Source: Chaetoderma sp. LZ-2023a
Taxonomy: Eukaryota; Mollusca; Caudofoveata; Chaetodermatida; Chaetodermatidae
Assembly (NCBI GenBank): GCA_034401795.1
Contig: CM067370.1
Coordinates: 59,498,369 to 59,562,368 of the forward strand
Direction: 5' to 3'
Length of the DNA: 64,000 nucleotides
Shown one piece after another: positions 35,036 to 47,450 of the stretch (its first letter is position 1; each line of letters begins with the position of its first letter). The position numbers were made by a program, and so were the translations under genes. Under the pieces are notes generated by a model. The model did no database searches and was not told where the DNA came from. It saw only the letters and a list, made by a program, of their open reading frames with translations.

Positions 35036-35614
35036 AAGCTCCAATGTACCACAATTACAATACAGTTTTTATAAAACACAATATAAATATATAATCACAT
35101 AACTATACCCGAGAAGAGTATCACAGATTATGATAATTACATGTGCATCCCGAGTAAATAAAGGGATGCACAAGTGTATACTGATTAATATAATATATAT
35201 ATATAATATATAATTAATTAATGTTAGTGCGGATCCACACAGGCAGCCTCTGCCAACCCACAATTTGTCCCGTCATACTGACGTGGGAACTAAAATAATA
35301 AGAAAAATATCAAATAATAATAAGGTAAACAGACTAGTTCATCAGGCAGCCCCAGCGTAGCTGAGACTGCATGACAGGATTATGACATACTCGCTACGGT
35401 GTGTTGTGTACTTGTCGCACACGACGTGTTTACAACAGGAATCTGCAGCGATTATTTTATGTGATGCACAGCTATGCAAGAATATTGCGCAGCTGTGTAG
35501 GATGACCGTAGTCAGCCTAGGGACTGGGTGTCAATTGTTAAAACATATATAATAATAAGAAAAAGATTAAAAAAATAAACATATAAAAATAATAAAGTTC
35601 CATGTTCCGCACAA

Positions 35615-36911
35615 CTACTGATAAATCCTGCCACAACCTCGGCAATAGTGTCCACAAACATCCACCGTGAAGTTTCTCCAGCGGGTCTGGGTACCCCGAC
35701 TCGTACAGGACGGACGTGGCGGGTGGTCCTCTGCTGCCGATATATCACTACTAAACAGGCCCAGGTCGGTAATACTATAGCTGGAAGATGGTGCAGACGT
35801 ATCCATTGAAGCACTGGTGGTGGTGGAGATGATGATCTGTGATGTGCGAACTGGTGGCGGTGTGGAGATTGCAGACATTACTGTTGTTGTTGACTTCGTG
35901 CTAGTTGTCCATGCTACAGGTGGACTGAGAGATGTAAACCGGATGAGTGACTTCTATAGTGCTAATGCTGATGCAGCTGCAGATGTAGATGCTGCGCTGG
36001 TGGATAAATTTCAGATTTTCGTCGCCTCAGTCATTTACCGGCGGTCATCCTTGGTACGGCACAGATTTCAGTGGGGTGTGTTAGGTGTTTCTTTCCGGCG
36101 TAAGGACGATCTGGTGTAGTTACTTTTCGAACTGTGGATCCGTGTGAGTGCTGCTGCATGGGTGTGATGTGGTGCTGCTCTGAGATGCGGTGACGATTGC
36201 TGTGGCTTCCGTAAGGCGGATCTCCTCATCGATTATTAGCCCACAAGGAGATATTGATCTGTCTGAAACATCCTGTAACCCATGCTCGGATAGTCACCGG
36301 TGTTGAAATAACCACAGAAATTGGCCGGCTGACTACAGATGTGGATGCGGATGTCGTGTGTCATGCGGACGGTGGTGTTGCTGCGGGTGCTGCCGGAGGG
36401 GAAACTGCAGGCGATGCTGGCACCACTATTGCAGGTGCTGCTGGTGCTGGTCATGCTGGTGATTCCGTCGTGATGTTGACTGAAGCTACGTAATGACTTA
36501 GTGCATGTTGCATGGCGGCTGCAGTGGCTGTTGCTGGTCTAGTTGTCACCATTTCGCACGCTTGGTCTTGACCATCTTTCCCATAGGAAGTACATTAAGC
36601 GGAAGTCTATTTTCAAAATGAGTGACTAGAACGTCAATGTTCTCACCTTGTTCACCAGGCTGTAATGTTACTACTAACACACGATGCTTTTCCGTCAATG
36701 CGTGCATCACACCGTAATGTGTAGCTGTATATAGGTATTTGCAGTCCGAACAGGATGCGTGTTGAAAAAGATGATCATGATTGATGTGTAGCGTCAAGTC
36801 CAAATTGCGGGAAAACGTGTGCTTACATGGCTGTCCGTTGAGCTGTAATGCTGTATACAGATACTTCTTTCCAGAATGAACTGGCGCTGACTCTTCCGAG
36901 CCGTCGGACAA
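35615..36911 (-). other. Coding-like stretch with Cys/His fingers, unrecognised
   Basis: A 121-codon frame (36,546-36,911) starts MSDGSEESAPVHSGKKYLYT and holds two Cys/His clusters. The second, CSDCKYLYTATHYGVMH..EKH, has C-x2-C-x12-H-x5-H spacing of the C2H2 zinc-finger type. It is followed downstream by Ser/Thr/Ala/Pro-rich text (about 36,236-36,480) and a frame ending SRGTQTRWRNFTVDV then CGHYCRGCGRIY (35,615-35,878). I do not recognise the protein. It may be several exons of one gene or a decayed accessory frame of element B. The + strand frames over 35,817-36,493 are Ala/Val/Gly-rich shadows. Confidence 0.35.
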
Positions 36912-38266
36912 GGCGAGGTCCTCGGCAAGTGACGTCTTATTTCCGCATATTGATAATGGTGCAGACTACCTAACCTAATCTATTTTCCCTAACTCTTCAT
37001 ACTTTTCCTGGCCAAATGATATTAATAGTAGTAATAAATAAATAATAAGAAAACAGCAGAATTTGATTTGCGACACGAAAGTAGCCTAATGCTTCCCTTG
37101 TGTCCAGTTTGATGGGGACACGAAGATGAAGACGAAGACGAAGACTGTGAATGGGTGGATGGACACACCCGAAAGTTCTAGGGTGATTCGGCCCTGCCCT
37201 ATAAGGAAAGTTTGGATTTATTTAAACCTGGAGTCAGATGACATATTCCTCCCATGTAAATAAAGTAATTATAAATACACCAAGGGAAGAGTATCACTTT
37301 CGTCTCAAAGGAAAAACAAGTCTCCGATGAACGTAAGAAACTCAGAACTACTTATTTCTTTGGAAGCTCACCTTTTAATTAGCGTGAAGCGGTTTTTCAG
37401 ATTGGATGCTTATAAACTTGCCTGTTTTAATTTCAGGCTGGAGCGCCCGATGGGGTGTGGGAGAGCACGATGACGTTGGCTGCAATTGCCACGACTCACC
37501 CCTCTCACCTCTTCCATCATGCTGTGGTAGATGTGCGTTTTGGGCAGCTCTTGTGTTTAAAGCCTTTGATCCAATTTACTGGAAATAGAAGTGAAAATCA
37601 CGAGGTTTCTTGTTGTGAAAGCACGTGGTTGATCCGAAACTTAAGCATTATTTATGTAATGGTGGAGTATAGATGCTGCTGATTATTCGTTGTTGATGCG
37701 AAAGACAGAAATATATGTTTTAAAATCTGTTTCTCGAAGCAGCGTCCCTGTATGCGCGTGATCTTATACATACGTCTGTGATTTGTCTGTATTAAGTGTA
37801 TTCCTGCCTGTGTTGATCTTGTGCGGGAATATGTAGGTAAGAGAATATTTGAAATTCCCCCTGATATTATACTGTCGAAGTTTTGATGCCGCTTCATCGG
37901 CCCATGGGTTAATGATCGGTATACACGGTAGAACGATGGTGTTCTTAATCAAAATTAGGACAACATAGCTGTCTATAATTATTGTTTGGTTTAAACAGCT
38001 CCATGACTTGCGGAAATTAAGTATACTAATTCCGCCAAGCTTGGACTGTGTTTTCCGGGTGGGCGGATTGCCAAGCATCGTCCTCTGTGGGTAAGGCTAG
38101 TCCCATCCCTACATAGATCAAACTTAATTTATTATAATACAGCTCAGAAAATGCGTGCCTCAGTTTACAATTACAATACCGTCGTATGGAGATTGTGAAT
38201 ACAGTCAACCTGAGTGTTTATGTTTCTGTCGTGTTGATGTTTTTCATTGATACGCATGGCTGTTTA

Positions 38267-38548
38267 TCTGCGGATGATTCGTGTGCTGTTGTAAAATGTG
38301 ACGTTTTTATTACCATAGGGCAGGGCGGGTAATTGAAGTGTGGTGTCAACTTTATCGGACATGATGTATTTCACTCTGTAATGGCCGAGCCTGTAGACGG
38401 GACAGAGTTATTTTAGAGTCCGGATGATGAAGACAGGTGCTGTCGTAACTTGAATCAATCCATTATCGAATTCAACTCTTCGGTAGAAAAATCCTACTGT
38501 GATGGAAGACAGACTGCCGGCATCCTGCTCTCTCAATATTATTGACTG
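38267..38548 (-). other. Coding-like stretch next to the solo LTR, unrecognised
   Basis: On the - strand one frame reads SSITVGFFYRRVEFDNGLIQ and later YRLGHYRVKYIMSDKVDTT and LPYGNKNVTFYNSTRIIRR. It has a balanced amino-acid mix and two possible N-glycosylation sites (NVT, NST). It is broken. The product is unknown. Its place downstream of pol in element B would suit a third frame, but that is inference. Confidence 0.3.
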
Positions 38549-39104
38549 TTATTACGTGTGAATGATGTATAATATCATAGCTATTTCCGTACGAAGGTTC
38601 CGGGGGATGGAGGTGGGGTTAGGGGGTGAGGGGTGTGGTTGGGAGTCGGGGGTGCACTATACACCCTTTGGCCTTCATGGTGTATTTTGTAGTTCGGATC
38701 GACCGGTCGGGTACCGCCGTACCAGCTAAGCTGGGTATGCGCCGCCCGTCTAGGATTTGTTTCCTGAACACGCCCCTCGGGGTAGAGCTATAAGCGTATA
38801 TAAGGCCTATGGGAGAGAGAGCGTGTAAAAAACGACTAAGTTCGTTAAAACGCATTATGCGCATGCACGTGTCAGGACACTGTTTCTATGGAGCACATGG
38901 CTATGACCTAGATAGGATGGCGCTTATAGTGTACCGAGCTGGTACTCTGTAATTCTTAGTGATTGTCTGTTCCCGTTAAATCTGGCATTAATCAAGACCA
39001 GAATTCGACGGGCTTTCTAAATCTGTAAACCATTTCAAAATCGGTTGAGAAATGGCTGAGTTATCCAGGAAAACCTCTTCTTGACTATCTTCAAAATATT
39101 GTCC

Positions 39105-39247
39105 TGACGTCATAACCACGTGGACATAAAGCTTCTAGAATGTTCTAGAACGTTCGACGACGCTTTTACTAGCTGTGTGCTGATTGGCTGTTGCTCGAAC
39201 GACGATTGGATAAGCCTGCGCCCGTGGCGTCATGGAGAGTATAAAAG
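39105..39247 (+). promoter_or_regulatory. LTR1b promoter with five-unit heat-shock element
   Basis: In order there are CRE TGACGTCA (39,105-39,112), E-box CACGTG (39,118-39,123) and a heat-shock array of five perfect alternating units (TTC 39,133, GAA 39,138, TTC 39,143, GAA 39,148, TTC 39,153, each 5 bases apart). ATTGG words follow at 39,183 and 39,205, then a weak CRE near 39,227 and TATAAAAG (39,240-39,247). Heat-shock factor binds three or more such units. Actual heat response is inferred. Confidence 0.75.
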
Positions 39248-42008
39248 GAGAAGCGATTCAGTGATCGGGAACATCCTCGGCCAGGGGCCGAACAGGTTGG
39301 AGCTGTACCAACTATTATCAAGCGCGACACGCGTCTTTCTTCGCTATGAGTTGGGTTTTTATCCTGTAGTGTACAGTTTCCAACCCACCGCACTAAAACA
39401 ATTTTGTAACTCCCCTTTTACGGGAGTAGTTTGGAAACTTTTGATAAGAACGTTCACGAATACAACATCTACATTCGGAACACAAACTTGTGGTGAGGCC
39501 TTTGCGGCCTGATAATGTGAATCTACAGATGTAGAGGCAGGATGTTCTTTGGTGGATGACTCGCCGGATCTGCCGACCACGCCTAAAAGTCGTATTTCAA
39601 ACACCGCCGCACCAATCGTGTGGGTTCTTTCGACTTTCGACAGTAGCAAGTGAACTCTGCCCGGTGCGTCTTCAGAGCTGGTTGACGTACCCAGCACCGT
39701 GACGCTTTGTCTTGTATCTTCATCCGGATCTGACAACCCCCCGCTAGTGATCGGGTTGTTTACACTTTCCATTCATACCATCGGTGTACGGGAACTTTCT
39801 TCACCGCGTAGTACTATCGTATCTTTTGCTGACTGCTCGTTAGACATTCTGAATAGGCTTACAGTGCTGTGCGATGACACCCCTCCCCCCTCCGCCATGA
39901 ACGTTCTTGCGGGAATCTTGTTTGCGGACACCAGCCTGCGGGAACTTTCCAGCTTCCAGAGAGCGCATCATCTCACGTCGACTACAGATCTATGTGTCAA
40001 TTCCAGTGACACGGTAGCCTAACTTGGGAATGACTACCAAGTATTCAAGTAACTATATTTCACCGTTTGATTATTTATTCTCTATATAGGTTTTGTTAAT
40101 TATCTCATATATGTACTAATAGTTCCGATGACTAAAAGGAACCATAACGGTCTTAGGACCAAGAGTTATATTTCTGTCTTTGTTAAATAGTTATTTCCAT
40201 TTTCCTCGATGTGTTGCTAACCGCACTTTAATAGGTTTGATGACCTGTACTAATATATCTACCGTAATTCGTTTGATATCGTATTGCTTGATCTGGTTAG
40301 ATTATGTATGTATATGGCCAGTGGCCATCTGTCAACTTGTTTTGGTATAGAAAATATAGGAATGCAGTGCACGTAGGAAACACTATACAGCAACATTTAT
40401 ATATGCAGCATTTACTCCCGCCACCAACAATTTTTCACTGAGGTCGCTGTCCGTGCTATAACTCTGTTTAGCCCGGCATGCTACCGACTAAAACCTGTTC
40501 TATTCAGCTTGATAGGATAGATTCAAAATGATTAGAGACATTTTCTTCATTGTAAAATACTCTTCTCTTCTGGTAGTGCGATAATTTTTCCCCGCACTCC
40601 AGTTAGACTCATAACTCTAAGATTTTGTCTCTCTTCATATTCCTCTTAGCCTTGTGGCTTCTCAAATTGTTTGGACGTCCCTATCAGCACCATGGGCTGA
40701 TTCAACTCTAGGAAACTAGTGGGGTTTCCGAGTGGTGATGGCTACGGTGCGGTATCACATACACATTCCAGTGTATCTTCGGATACTTAGTAGATAGTAC
40801 TTTAAGCCAATGTAGGAAAGCACTGCGAAAACACATGTATTAATTATTATTATTATATTTGCTGACAATCCTCCCGCACCGCAGTGCAAAACTGGCAACG
40901 TGTGTATAAACCTAACGTCAGGTTAAACGGTTAGTTCCCTAGGACCCGGTACGGGCGAGATATGTATGCTCACCGAATTCTGTTTAAATGTCTGGGCATG
41001 ATATTTAGATCTGCCACGCCCTTACGGGAAGAACATTCACGGTGTGCATCCATCTCTCTTAACCCCCCCCCCCCACCATAACGATAGGAGATATGGCCTA
41101 ACAATGCTTCTGTGAAATGTAAACCATGTCCTGTAATGTTTCATGTGGGTGCAAGGCGGAATGTCCGGATTCTCACCCAGTTCGGAGATCCCGCTAAGTA
41201 ACATGTATGAGCGCTGTCTGCAGTATTGATGTCGTTCGGCATCTGTTCTCCATGACAGCCATGTCTAATAGCTAGGTGGTTATCGGCCAGTTGCGGCCTA
41301 AAATAATTCTTGTTCGGAAAACAACTAAACAAGTGATTAAGCAAAGCAGAAGGCCCACAGTAATAAAGCGGTAGCTACTAACTCAGCATATTAGGAATCA
41401 CATAAGATGGTGACGAAGGAATCCATCGGGAATCTTCCATCCCGTCTTCAAGTAAAACAGTACGCACCCCTATAGTCATAATCTCACTAGGTATGGTCTT
41501 TTCTTACTACAGCATTTTTGTTTGGAATATTAGAGTGGGCCACTCCTCTCCCGCTTTAGGCCATGGTAGCACCTTCCCGAGACGGGGCCTGCGCGAGGCA
41601 CTTGCCTCTCGCAAGGATTCAGCGATGACGGTCCATGCCAGGATAATACTCCTCACCCTAACTTTCACTAGGAGTAGTGCCCACGTGAGGCACATCACTT
41701 TTCGTCTGAGACATTCTTCTTCCTTTCAGCTTAGATGTATAATAACTTATATTAAGTTAAATGGCTATGTCTCATGTATGGGAGCCTCCCTTGCGGGGAT
41801 ACCTCTGCGGACCTACGAGTCTGTGTGATAGCTCCGGGAGCCCCATGTTTAAAAGTTCATCTACCTGCCTTTATGTCTTGTATTTTCGTATGCTCTTACT
41901 GTAGTTTTATCTAGCATATTTTTAATTAATTAGGTAAACGCATTGTATAGACTTATATTTTTAGGTCACCAAATCAAATTTTGTAAGTCCGTAGATCACG
42001 AAATTGCT

Positions 42009-42269
42009 ATGGACAGGCATACTGGTGACACAAACTCTTGGGATGAGACCGTTGTGTTTAATGTTCGCGGCAATGGTTGCACAGCCTCACCAGAATGATT
42101 GAGTTCCGCCGGCCTTAGGAGCAGGTTTTTGTTTCCCACAGGGCAGTCTTGTTCAAGGTCCGTCACCCCGAGACCGGATGCTAACCAGCATCGTCACTCG
42201 TCATGCACTTATGGCACAGAGAGTCGACATGAGACATCGGAACAGCCCGACACCGCCTGGCGAGCTACA
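42009..42269 (+). other. Conserved reading frame near LTR1b 3' end
   Basis: The frame begins at 42,009 with MDRHTGDTNSWDETVVFNV and its equivalent is in the other three LTRs. It spans the last 260 bases of the LTR. See 49,878-50,129 for the comparison. The fossil copy is broken. Confidence 0.45.
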
Positions 42270-42917
42270 ATTTCTACACAGGATGCAGCCTAGGCTAGGT
42301 GAGTAGGGGATCCCCCATAGCATGTACTGTAGATGGCTGCGGTGTTGCTCCTTTCTGTATGATCAGTTTTCCGTAAACCGGATAAGAAGGTGACTGCAGA
42401 AAATGTTGACTGGTGGTAGTGTACTGTTGTAGGGAAATTTGGGCTGCTGTGTGGTGCTGGTGTACTGTGGATTGGGCATATCCAGGTTTCCACGCTGGTG
42501 AATGCCAAGTCTGTTGTGGTTGTAGAAATGTCAGGATCGCAGAAAGTGAGGCACTTCCCGCATGTGTATGGGAGGGAATGTTGGGGAAAAATATGTCTCT
42601 AACTTTTTCGATTTTAAAATATTAGGTGATTGCTATTCTTTGTTGTCGCTGATGTTGAATGTCTCCGTTATATCTTCCTTATAACCGGATGTGTATGTGA
42701 TGTTCGCACAACGGTGAATTGACGTATCCCATCTTGCGGGCAAGTGTGTTCTGTGTGCTCTTGGATTTCTGTGTCCGGTGTGATGTTCTGACTGCTCACG
42801 GGGGGTGGGGTGGGGGTGGGGGTGTGCATGGTCGGGCATGTGTGGTCAGGGTTGCCCATTGGAAATGGAGAATAGGTCATCTCCCATTACATGATGCTTG
42901 GTACTCTATCCCAGTTT

Positions 42918-43847
42918 CTAAGAAAATTCGAGCCGAGAGTCTGCTGAACAGGCTGCTTCCCTGGCCACTGCCTGTGTGTGTGGGGGGGGGGGGGAAAGGG
43001 GTTGGTTGCTGCAGTGCGGGATGCCACCTCCTCTGTAACAGCGGACTCTCTCATATCTGAAGAGTGACAGTCTACAGATGACGAGTGGAGTGTGAAGTGG
43101 ACAGGACGACTTGGTGCATAGATGAGAGACGCATGTTGGAGATGGGGCGGTGGAGGTGCGGTTGAGCGGGGGGCACCATGAGCGGGGGTGGTCATGCGAT
43201 TTGGGGGCATTTGGAGTTGTGTGGTTCTGCTGTTCTTCAAAACAAGCCAAGGCCTCATCCAGCCTCTTCACTTCCATGCTATTCACTACATGTGCCACCC
43301 CACAAGAAGCATGGCCCGGGACAGCCTCCGCTTCTGCTTGTGGTAACTCCATACTGGGGGTTATAGCATGAAGTGGGTGGGAGTGGGAGGAGCTCACTGG
43401 AACAATATTTCCGTCCTTCCCCTTGGATAACACAAACGAGAAAGTCTTCAGATACGACTTCCCAGATCTAGTAGACCCGCACCGAGGCGGGAGAGGGCGA
43501 GTACATATCTCGTCATCGTCCTCAGCATTAGTCGATGATTCACTGGACTCCTGGCTTGGTTGGAGGGAGGTCGAACTGGCACTGCAGTGCTCTGGACTAA
43601 CGTCGGGAATACTTGTTTCTGCAGAGACATTTGTCTGGGTACAGATGTCACGTGGAATGTCCAGCCCGAGCTCTGGCACTGTGTCATCTCTGACATAAGG
43701 TTTAAGTCGATCGAAGTGGATGACTGAGGTCAGGCCATCCGAAGTGCAGATATGGTAGGTCACGTCCGATGTCTTACCTACTACCACATAGGGGCCTTTC
43801 CCCTGGTAACTCAGTTTACTCGGCAAACGCACAAATCGTGTACCCAA
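42918..43847 (-). pseudogene. Integrase C-terminal tail frame, element B (fossil)
   Basis: The frame opens with GTRFVRLPSKLSYQGKGPYVV and YHICTSDGLTSVIHFDRLKP, typical of the small C-terminal domain of Gypsy integrases. It runs into a long Ser/Pro-rich tail (ETSIPDVSPEHCSASSTS, SSHSHPLHAITPSMELPQ). The tail is shared with element A near 15,700-15,900. The Ser/Pro-rich part is unusual in length for integrase tails. Confidence 0.65.
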
Positions 43848-43859
43848 GCCATTTTCCCT

Positions 43860-44770
43860 GCTTCATACGGGTCTCCATGCACCTGCCGGTCATGCCATGT
43901 TTTCTGACGCCGGTGTGCAGTGGATAAAGTTTCTCTCACTAGCTCATGGGTCTGTTCTATCCACTGCGGCATGAGCTCTATGTAGAGAGATGGTGAATTT
44001 TTCTCCCCCGGAATTCTGGGCATGGCCAGATCCAGTGGCAAGGCTAATTCACGGCCTAACATTAACCATGCAGGGGTATAACCCGTGCTGGAATGTACTG
44101 AAGTGTGGTATGCCATGAACACATATGGGAGTCATAGATCCAAATCTCTACAATCAAGGCGTGTTTCCTTCATCAACATCTCCGCAAGCATCCGGTTGAA
44201 TCTCTCCACCATACCGTCGCCACGGGGATGGTATGGAGTTGTTCTTGTTTTGATGATATGAAACAATTTGCAGAGCTCGGAGATCAGCTGGCTCTCAAAA
44301 TTACTTCCTTGATCGGACTGCAGCTCATAGGGCATTCCGAACTGGCAGAACACATTGCTCACCAAGACCTCCACTATTGAGGATGCCTCTTGCTCCGGCA
44401 AAGCAAATGCTTCCACCCACTTCGTAAAATAATCTTGTAATACGAGGATGTACTTATTCCCTTCATCCGTTGTATTCAAGGGTCCGAGCACATCAATAGC
44501 AGCTTGCTCCCACGGTGCACCATCAATATTTACTTGTAGAGGTGTGGAATGGTGCTGGCCAACAGTGCGTCTTTGACATGGGACACATTTGGCGACCCAT
44601 GCCTTTGCACTATCGCGAATTCCGATCCAGTGGAATCTCTGTTTTATCCGGGTTAATGTCCACTCAACAGCTAGATGACCTGCGTTATCGTGTAGTTGTT
44701 GCATAATTGTATTTCGATAACATTCGGGAATTACAATGTGGTTGTTGATGTAGAGAATGCCATCAAGCAT
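43860..44770 (-). pseudogene. Integrase core, element B (fossil)
   Basis: An H2C2-type zinc domain (HDNAGHLAVEWTLTRIKQRF, then CVPCQRR) is followed by the catalytic core: DVLGPLNTTDEGNKYILVLQ, QSDQGSNFESQLISEL and YHPRGDGMVERFNRMLAEML. This order and spacing are standard for Ty3/Gypsy integrases, which paste element DNA into the genome. Confidence 0.85.
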
Positions 44771-45009
44771 GTGACACTCTTGGAACCGCTAGTAGTAGTT
44801 TTTGCTGTTGCGGATAATGTTGTAACTGATTCCCGGGGAGGACGTACCCCCTCCTGGATCCACGCGTATATATTTCATGTCTGCGCATCTGTTGCTTGTT
44901 CGTGAGTGGCTGTCTCTATGTTCCCTCTGTACACCACAATTCAGGGAACACCGGAGATGGCTGTGTTGTATGTGTTACGGTGGTGGCTACTTCCAGTTCA
45001 TCCTCAAGC

Positions 45010-46671
45010 CTGATTCTGCTCAAGGCGTAAGCATTTCCATGCAGTTTGCAGGGCTCTATAAACCACATTTAAGTTAAAAGCCTGCAGGGATTCCTGCCAC
45101 CTCACCACCGGGCCCTCCGGATTTTTAAGGTTTCTGAGCCAGCATAGTGAAGCGTGATCCATACGGAGGATAAATTGGTGACCATACAGAAAGTGTTTGT
45201 AGTACTTGACAAAGAAGACCACAGTCAGTAGTTCTCATTTAATGGTCGCATACCGTTTCTCTGTCTTATTCAGAGTACGCGAACCATAACCCAATACCTG
45301 CTCTGTCCCATCCTCTGTGACCTGAGATAGAACTGCGCTGATAGCGTAAGCTGACTCATCAGTGTTCAGGATGAAATCGAGGTGAGGGTTAGGATGAGTG
45401 AGAATCGGAGCGGTCGTCAAGAGTTCCTTCAATGCCCTGAAGGAACCTTCATACTCACTGGTCCACTCGAATAGTCGATCTTTTTCAGTGATCTTGAAGA
45501 GGGGTGATGCAATCTTGCTGAAATGATATATGTATCGGCAATAGTACTGACAAAGACCAAGGAAGCTCCGAGTTTCTGTGACAGACGCACGGGTCTGCCA
45601 CTCTGCCACAGCATTTGTTTTTGATGGTTGTGTGGCCACTCCATCACCGGCTATGACGTATCCCAGGAACTCAACGCTCTGTCTGAAGAGATGACATTTC
45701 TTGGGTTTGAGCTTTAAGTTAGCTGTGCAGCATCTAGATAGCACAGTGTCTAAATTGGATACGGTTTGCTCAAACGAGGGACCAAAGATGATTACGTCGT
45801 CAATGTAACACATACAGATTTCCCATTGCAGGGTAGTTAATACCTACTCACTGAGATGCTCGAAAGTTCCAGGAGCATTGCGCAAGCCGTAGGACACCTT
45901 GCAAAGCTGGAAAAGACCGTCTCTGCACACGAATGCGGTCTTCTCCATGTCAGCCTCATCCATGGCTACCTGCCAGTACCCACTAGCTAGATCAAGGGTG
46001 CAAACCAATTTGGCTCCGGACAAGGAATCTAGGGCCTGATCTATCCACGGTAGCGGATAGGTGTAGTTTATACAAAACCACAAAGATCCGTCCTTTTTGC
46101 CTGCTAGTACTATGGGACTTGCCCAGGGGGATGCTGATGGCTCAATTATTCTGGTCCGCAACATATCCTCTACCTGTTGGTGTGCCTCCACTTCCTTATG
46201 GATAGGGAGACATCGAACGGACTGTCGGATGGGTCTGTTGTTTCTGGTGTCGATGGAGTGTCGTACAAGATGAGTCCCTCCGAGGTCCATGTCGCCTGCC
46301 AAGAAACTATCATGATATTTATGAAGTAATTTCTGTACTTGTTGTTTTTGTGATTGCATCAATCCAACTATGGCACACACATATAGGTCATGTAAGTGTT
46401 CGGGCAAATCATCAGAAGTTGTTGTTGGTGTGATTGCAGGTCGGGTGGTTTCCAGTGATATCACATCCACCAAATGGCCACAACGGACTCCTGATTCAAG
46501 TGTTATTGGGTCCACAGTGCCATTGAATACACGGAATGGTATATTATCTTTGTTGGTGATGTCCACAATTATGCTGGGACTGGTGCATTGTGAGGCGATT
46601 GTGTATTCAGGGTCGGGTTCCAGCATGGCTGTGTGAGTGTTGTTTCCTAATTGTGGCGTGGTGGCCCACAA
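45010..46671 (-). pseudogene. Reverse transcriptase and RNase H, element B (fossil)
   Basis: The RT blocks are VEDMLRTRIIEPSASPWASP, CTLDLASGYWQVAMDE, GLFQLCKVSYGLRNAPGTFE and MCYIDDVIIFG (the YIDD box). Next come LGYVIAGDGVATQPSKT, FLGLCQYYCRYIYHFSKIAS and FEWTSEYEGSFRALKELL, then RNase H with FILNTDESAYAISAVLSQ. Copying RNA into DNA and removing the RNA strand are the known roles. Broken. Confidence 0.85.
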
Positions 46672-46680
46672 GATCCTTTC

Positions 46681-47306
<626 letters not shown>

Positions 47307-47450
47307 CTTGTGGTGAGCCTGCGGAAGAATCTCCAATGATATCATTTGCAGAAGTGATGGTGGTGTGGTATCATTCTGTATATAGTCAGCTTGTTTCCGG
47401 ATAGCTCCCATGAGTACTATTGGTGGCTGAGTGTGGAAAGGACCAACTTG

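Larger units (their letters stand above)
34753..38687. other. Unexplained 3.9-kb block between pol and 3' LTR of element B
   Basis: It lies inside giant element B, downstream of integrase on the same strand, once the solo LTR at 38,688-42,269 is set aside. It contains the coding-like stretches at 35,615-36,911 and 38,267-38,548 (both -), a hairpin at 34,989-35,035 and AT-rich stretches near 35,190-35,220 and 37,020-37,060. It may be an accessory part of element B, an older piece of another element, or captured host sequence. Nothing in it matches the + strand Gypsy copy by eye. Confidence 0.4.
38688..42269 (+). mobile_element. Solo LTR1 copy b with 4-bp target duplication ATTT
   Basis: This fossil LTR of 3,582 bp begins TGTAGTTCGGATC and ends GCGAGCTACA, flanked by ATTT at 38,684-38,687 and 42,270-42,273. 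It is the same family as 2,342-7,557 and lies in the opposite orientation to element B, into which it inserted. The matched 4-bp duplication shows that this is a single insertion whose internal part was lost by LTR recombination, and that it is not a terminal repeat of element B. It contains a run of 12-13 C near 41,064-41,076. Confidence 0.88.

Noticed and set aside
35817-36493. Ala/Val/Gly-rich frames on + strand
   Set aside because: They are antisense shadows of the Ser/Thr/Pro/His-rich - strand text.
37437-37682. A host exon after a splice-acceptor-like TTTTAATTTCAG
   Set aside because: The open frames are short, two frames compete, no matching exon is seen nearby, and the block lies inside element B.
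38267-38548. An envelope gene of element B
   Set aside because: Two glycosylation-like sites in a short stretch are not enough. No signal peptide, fusion peptide or transmembrane segment was seen.
42290-42310. A strong splice-donor-like word AGGTGAGT on +
   Set aside because: It lies just outside LTR1b in sequence antisense to element B, with no exon on that strand to support it.
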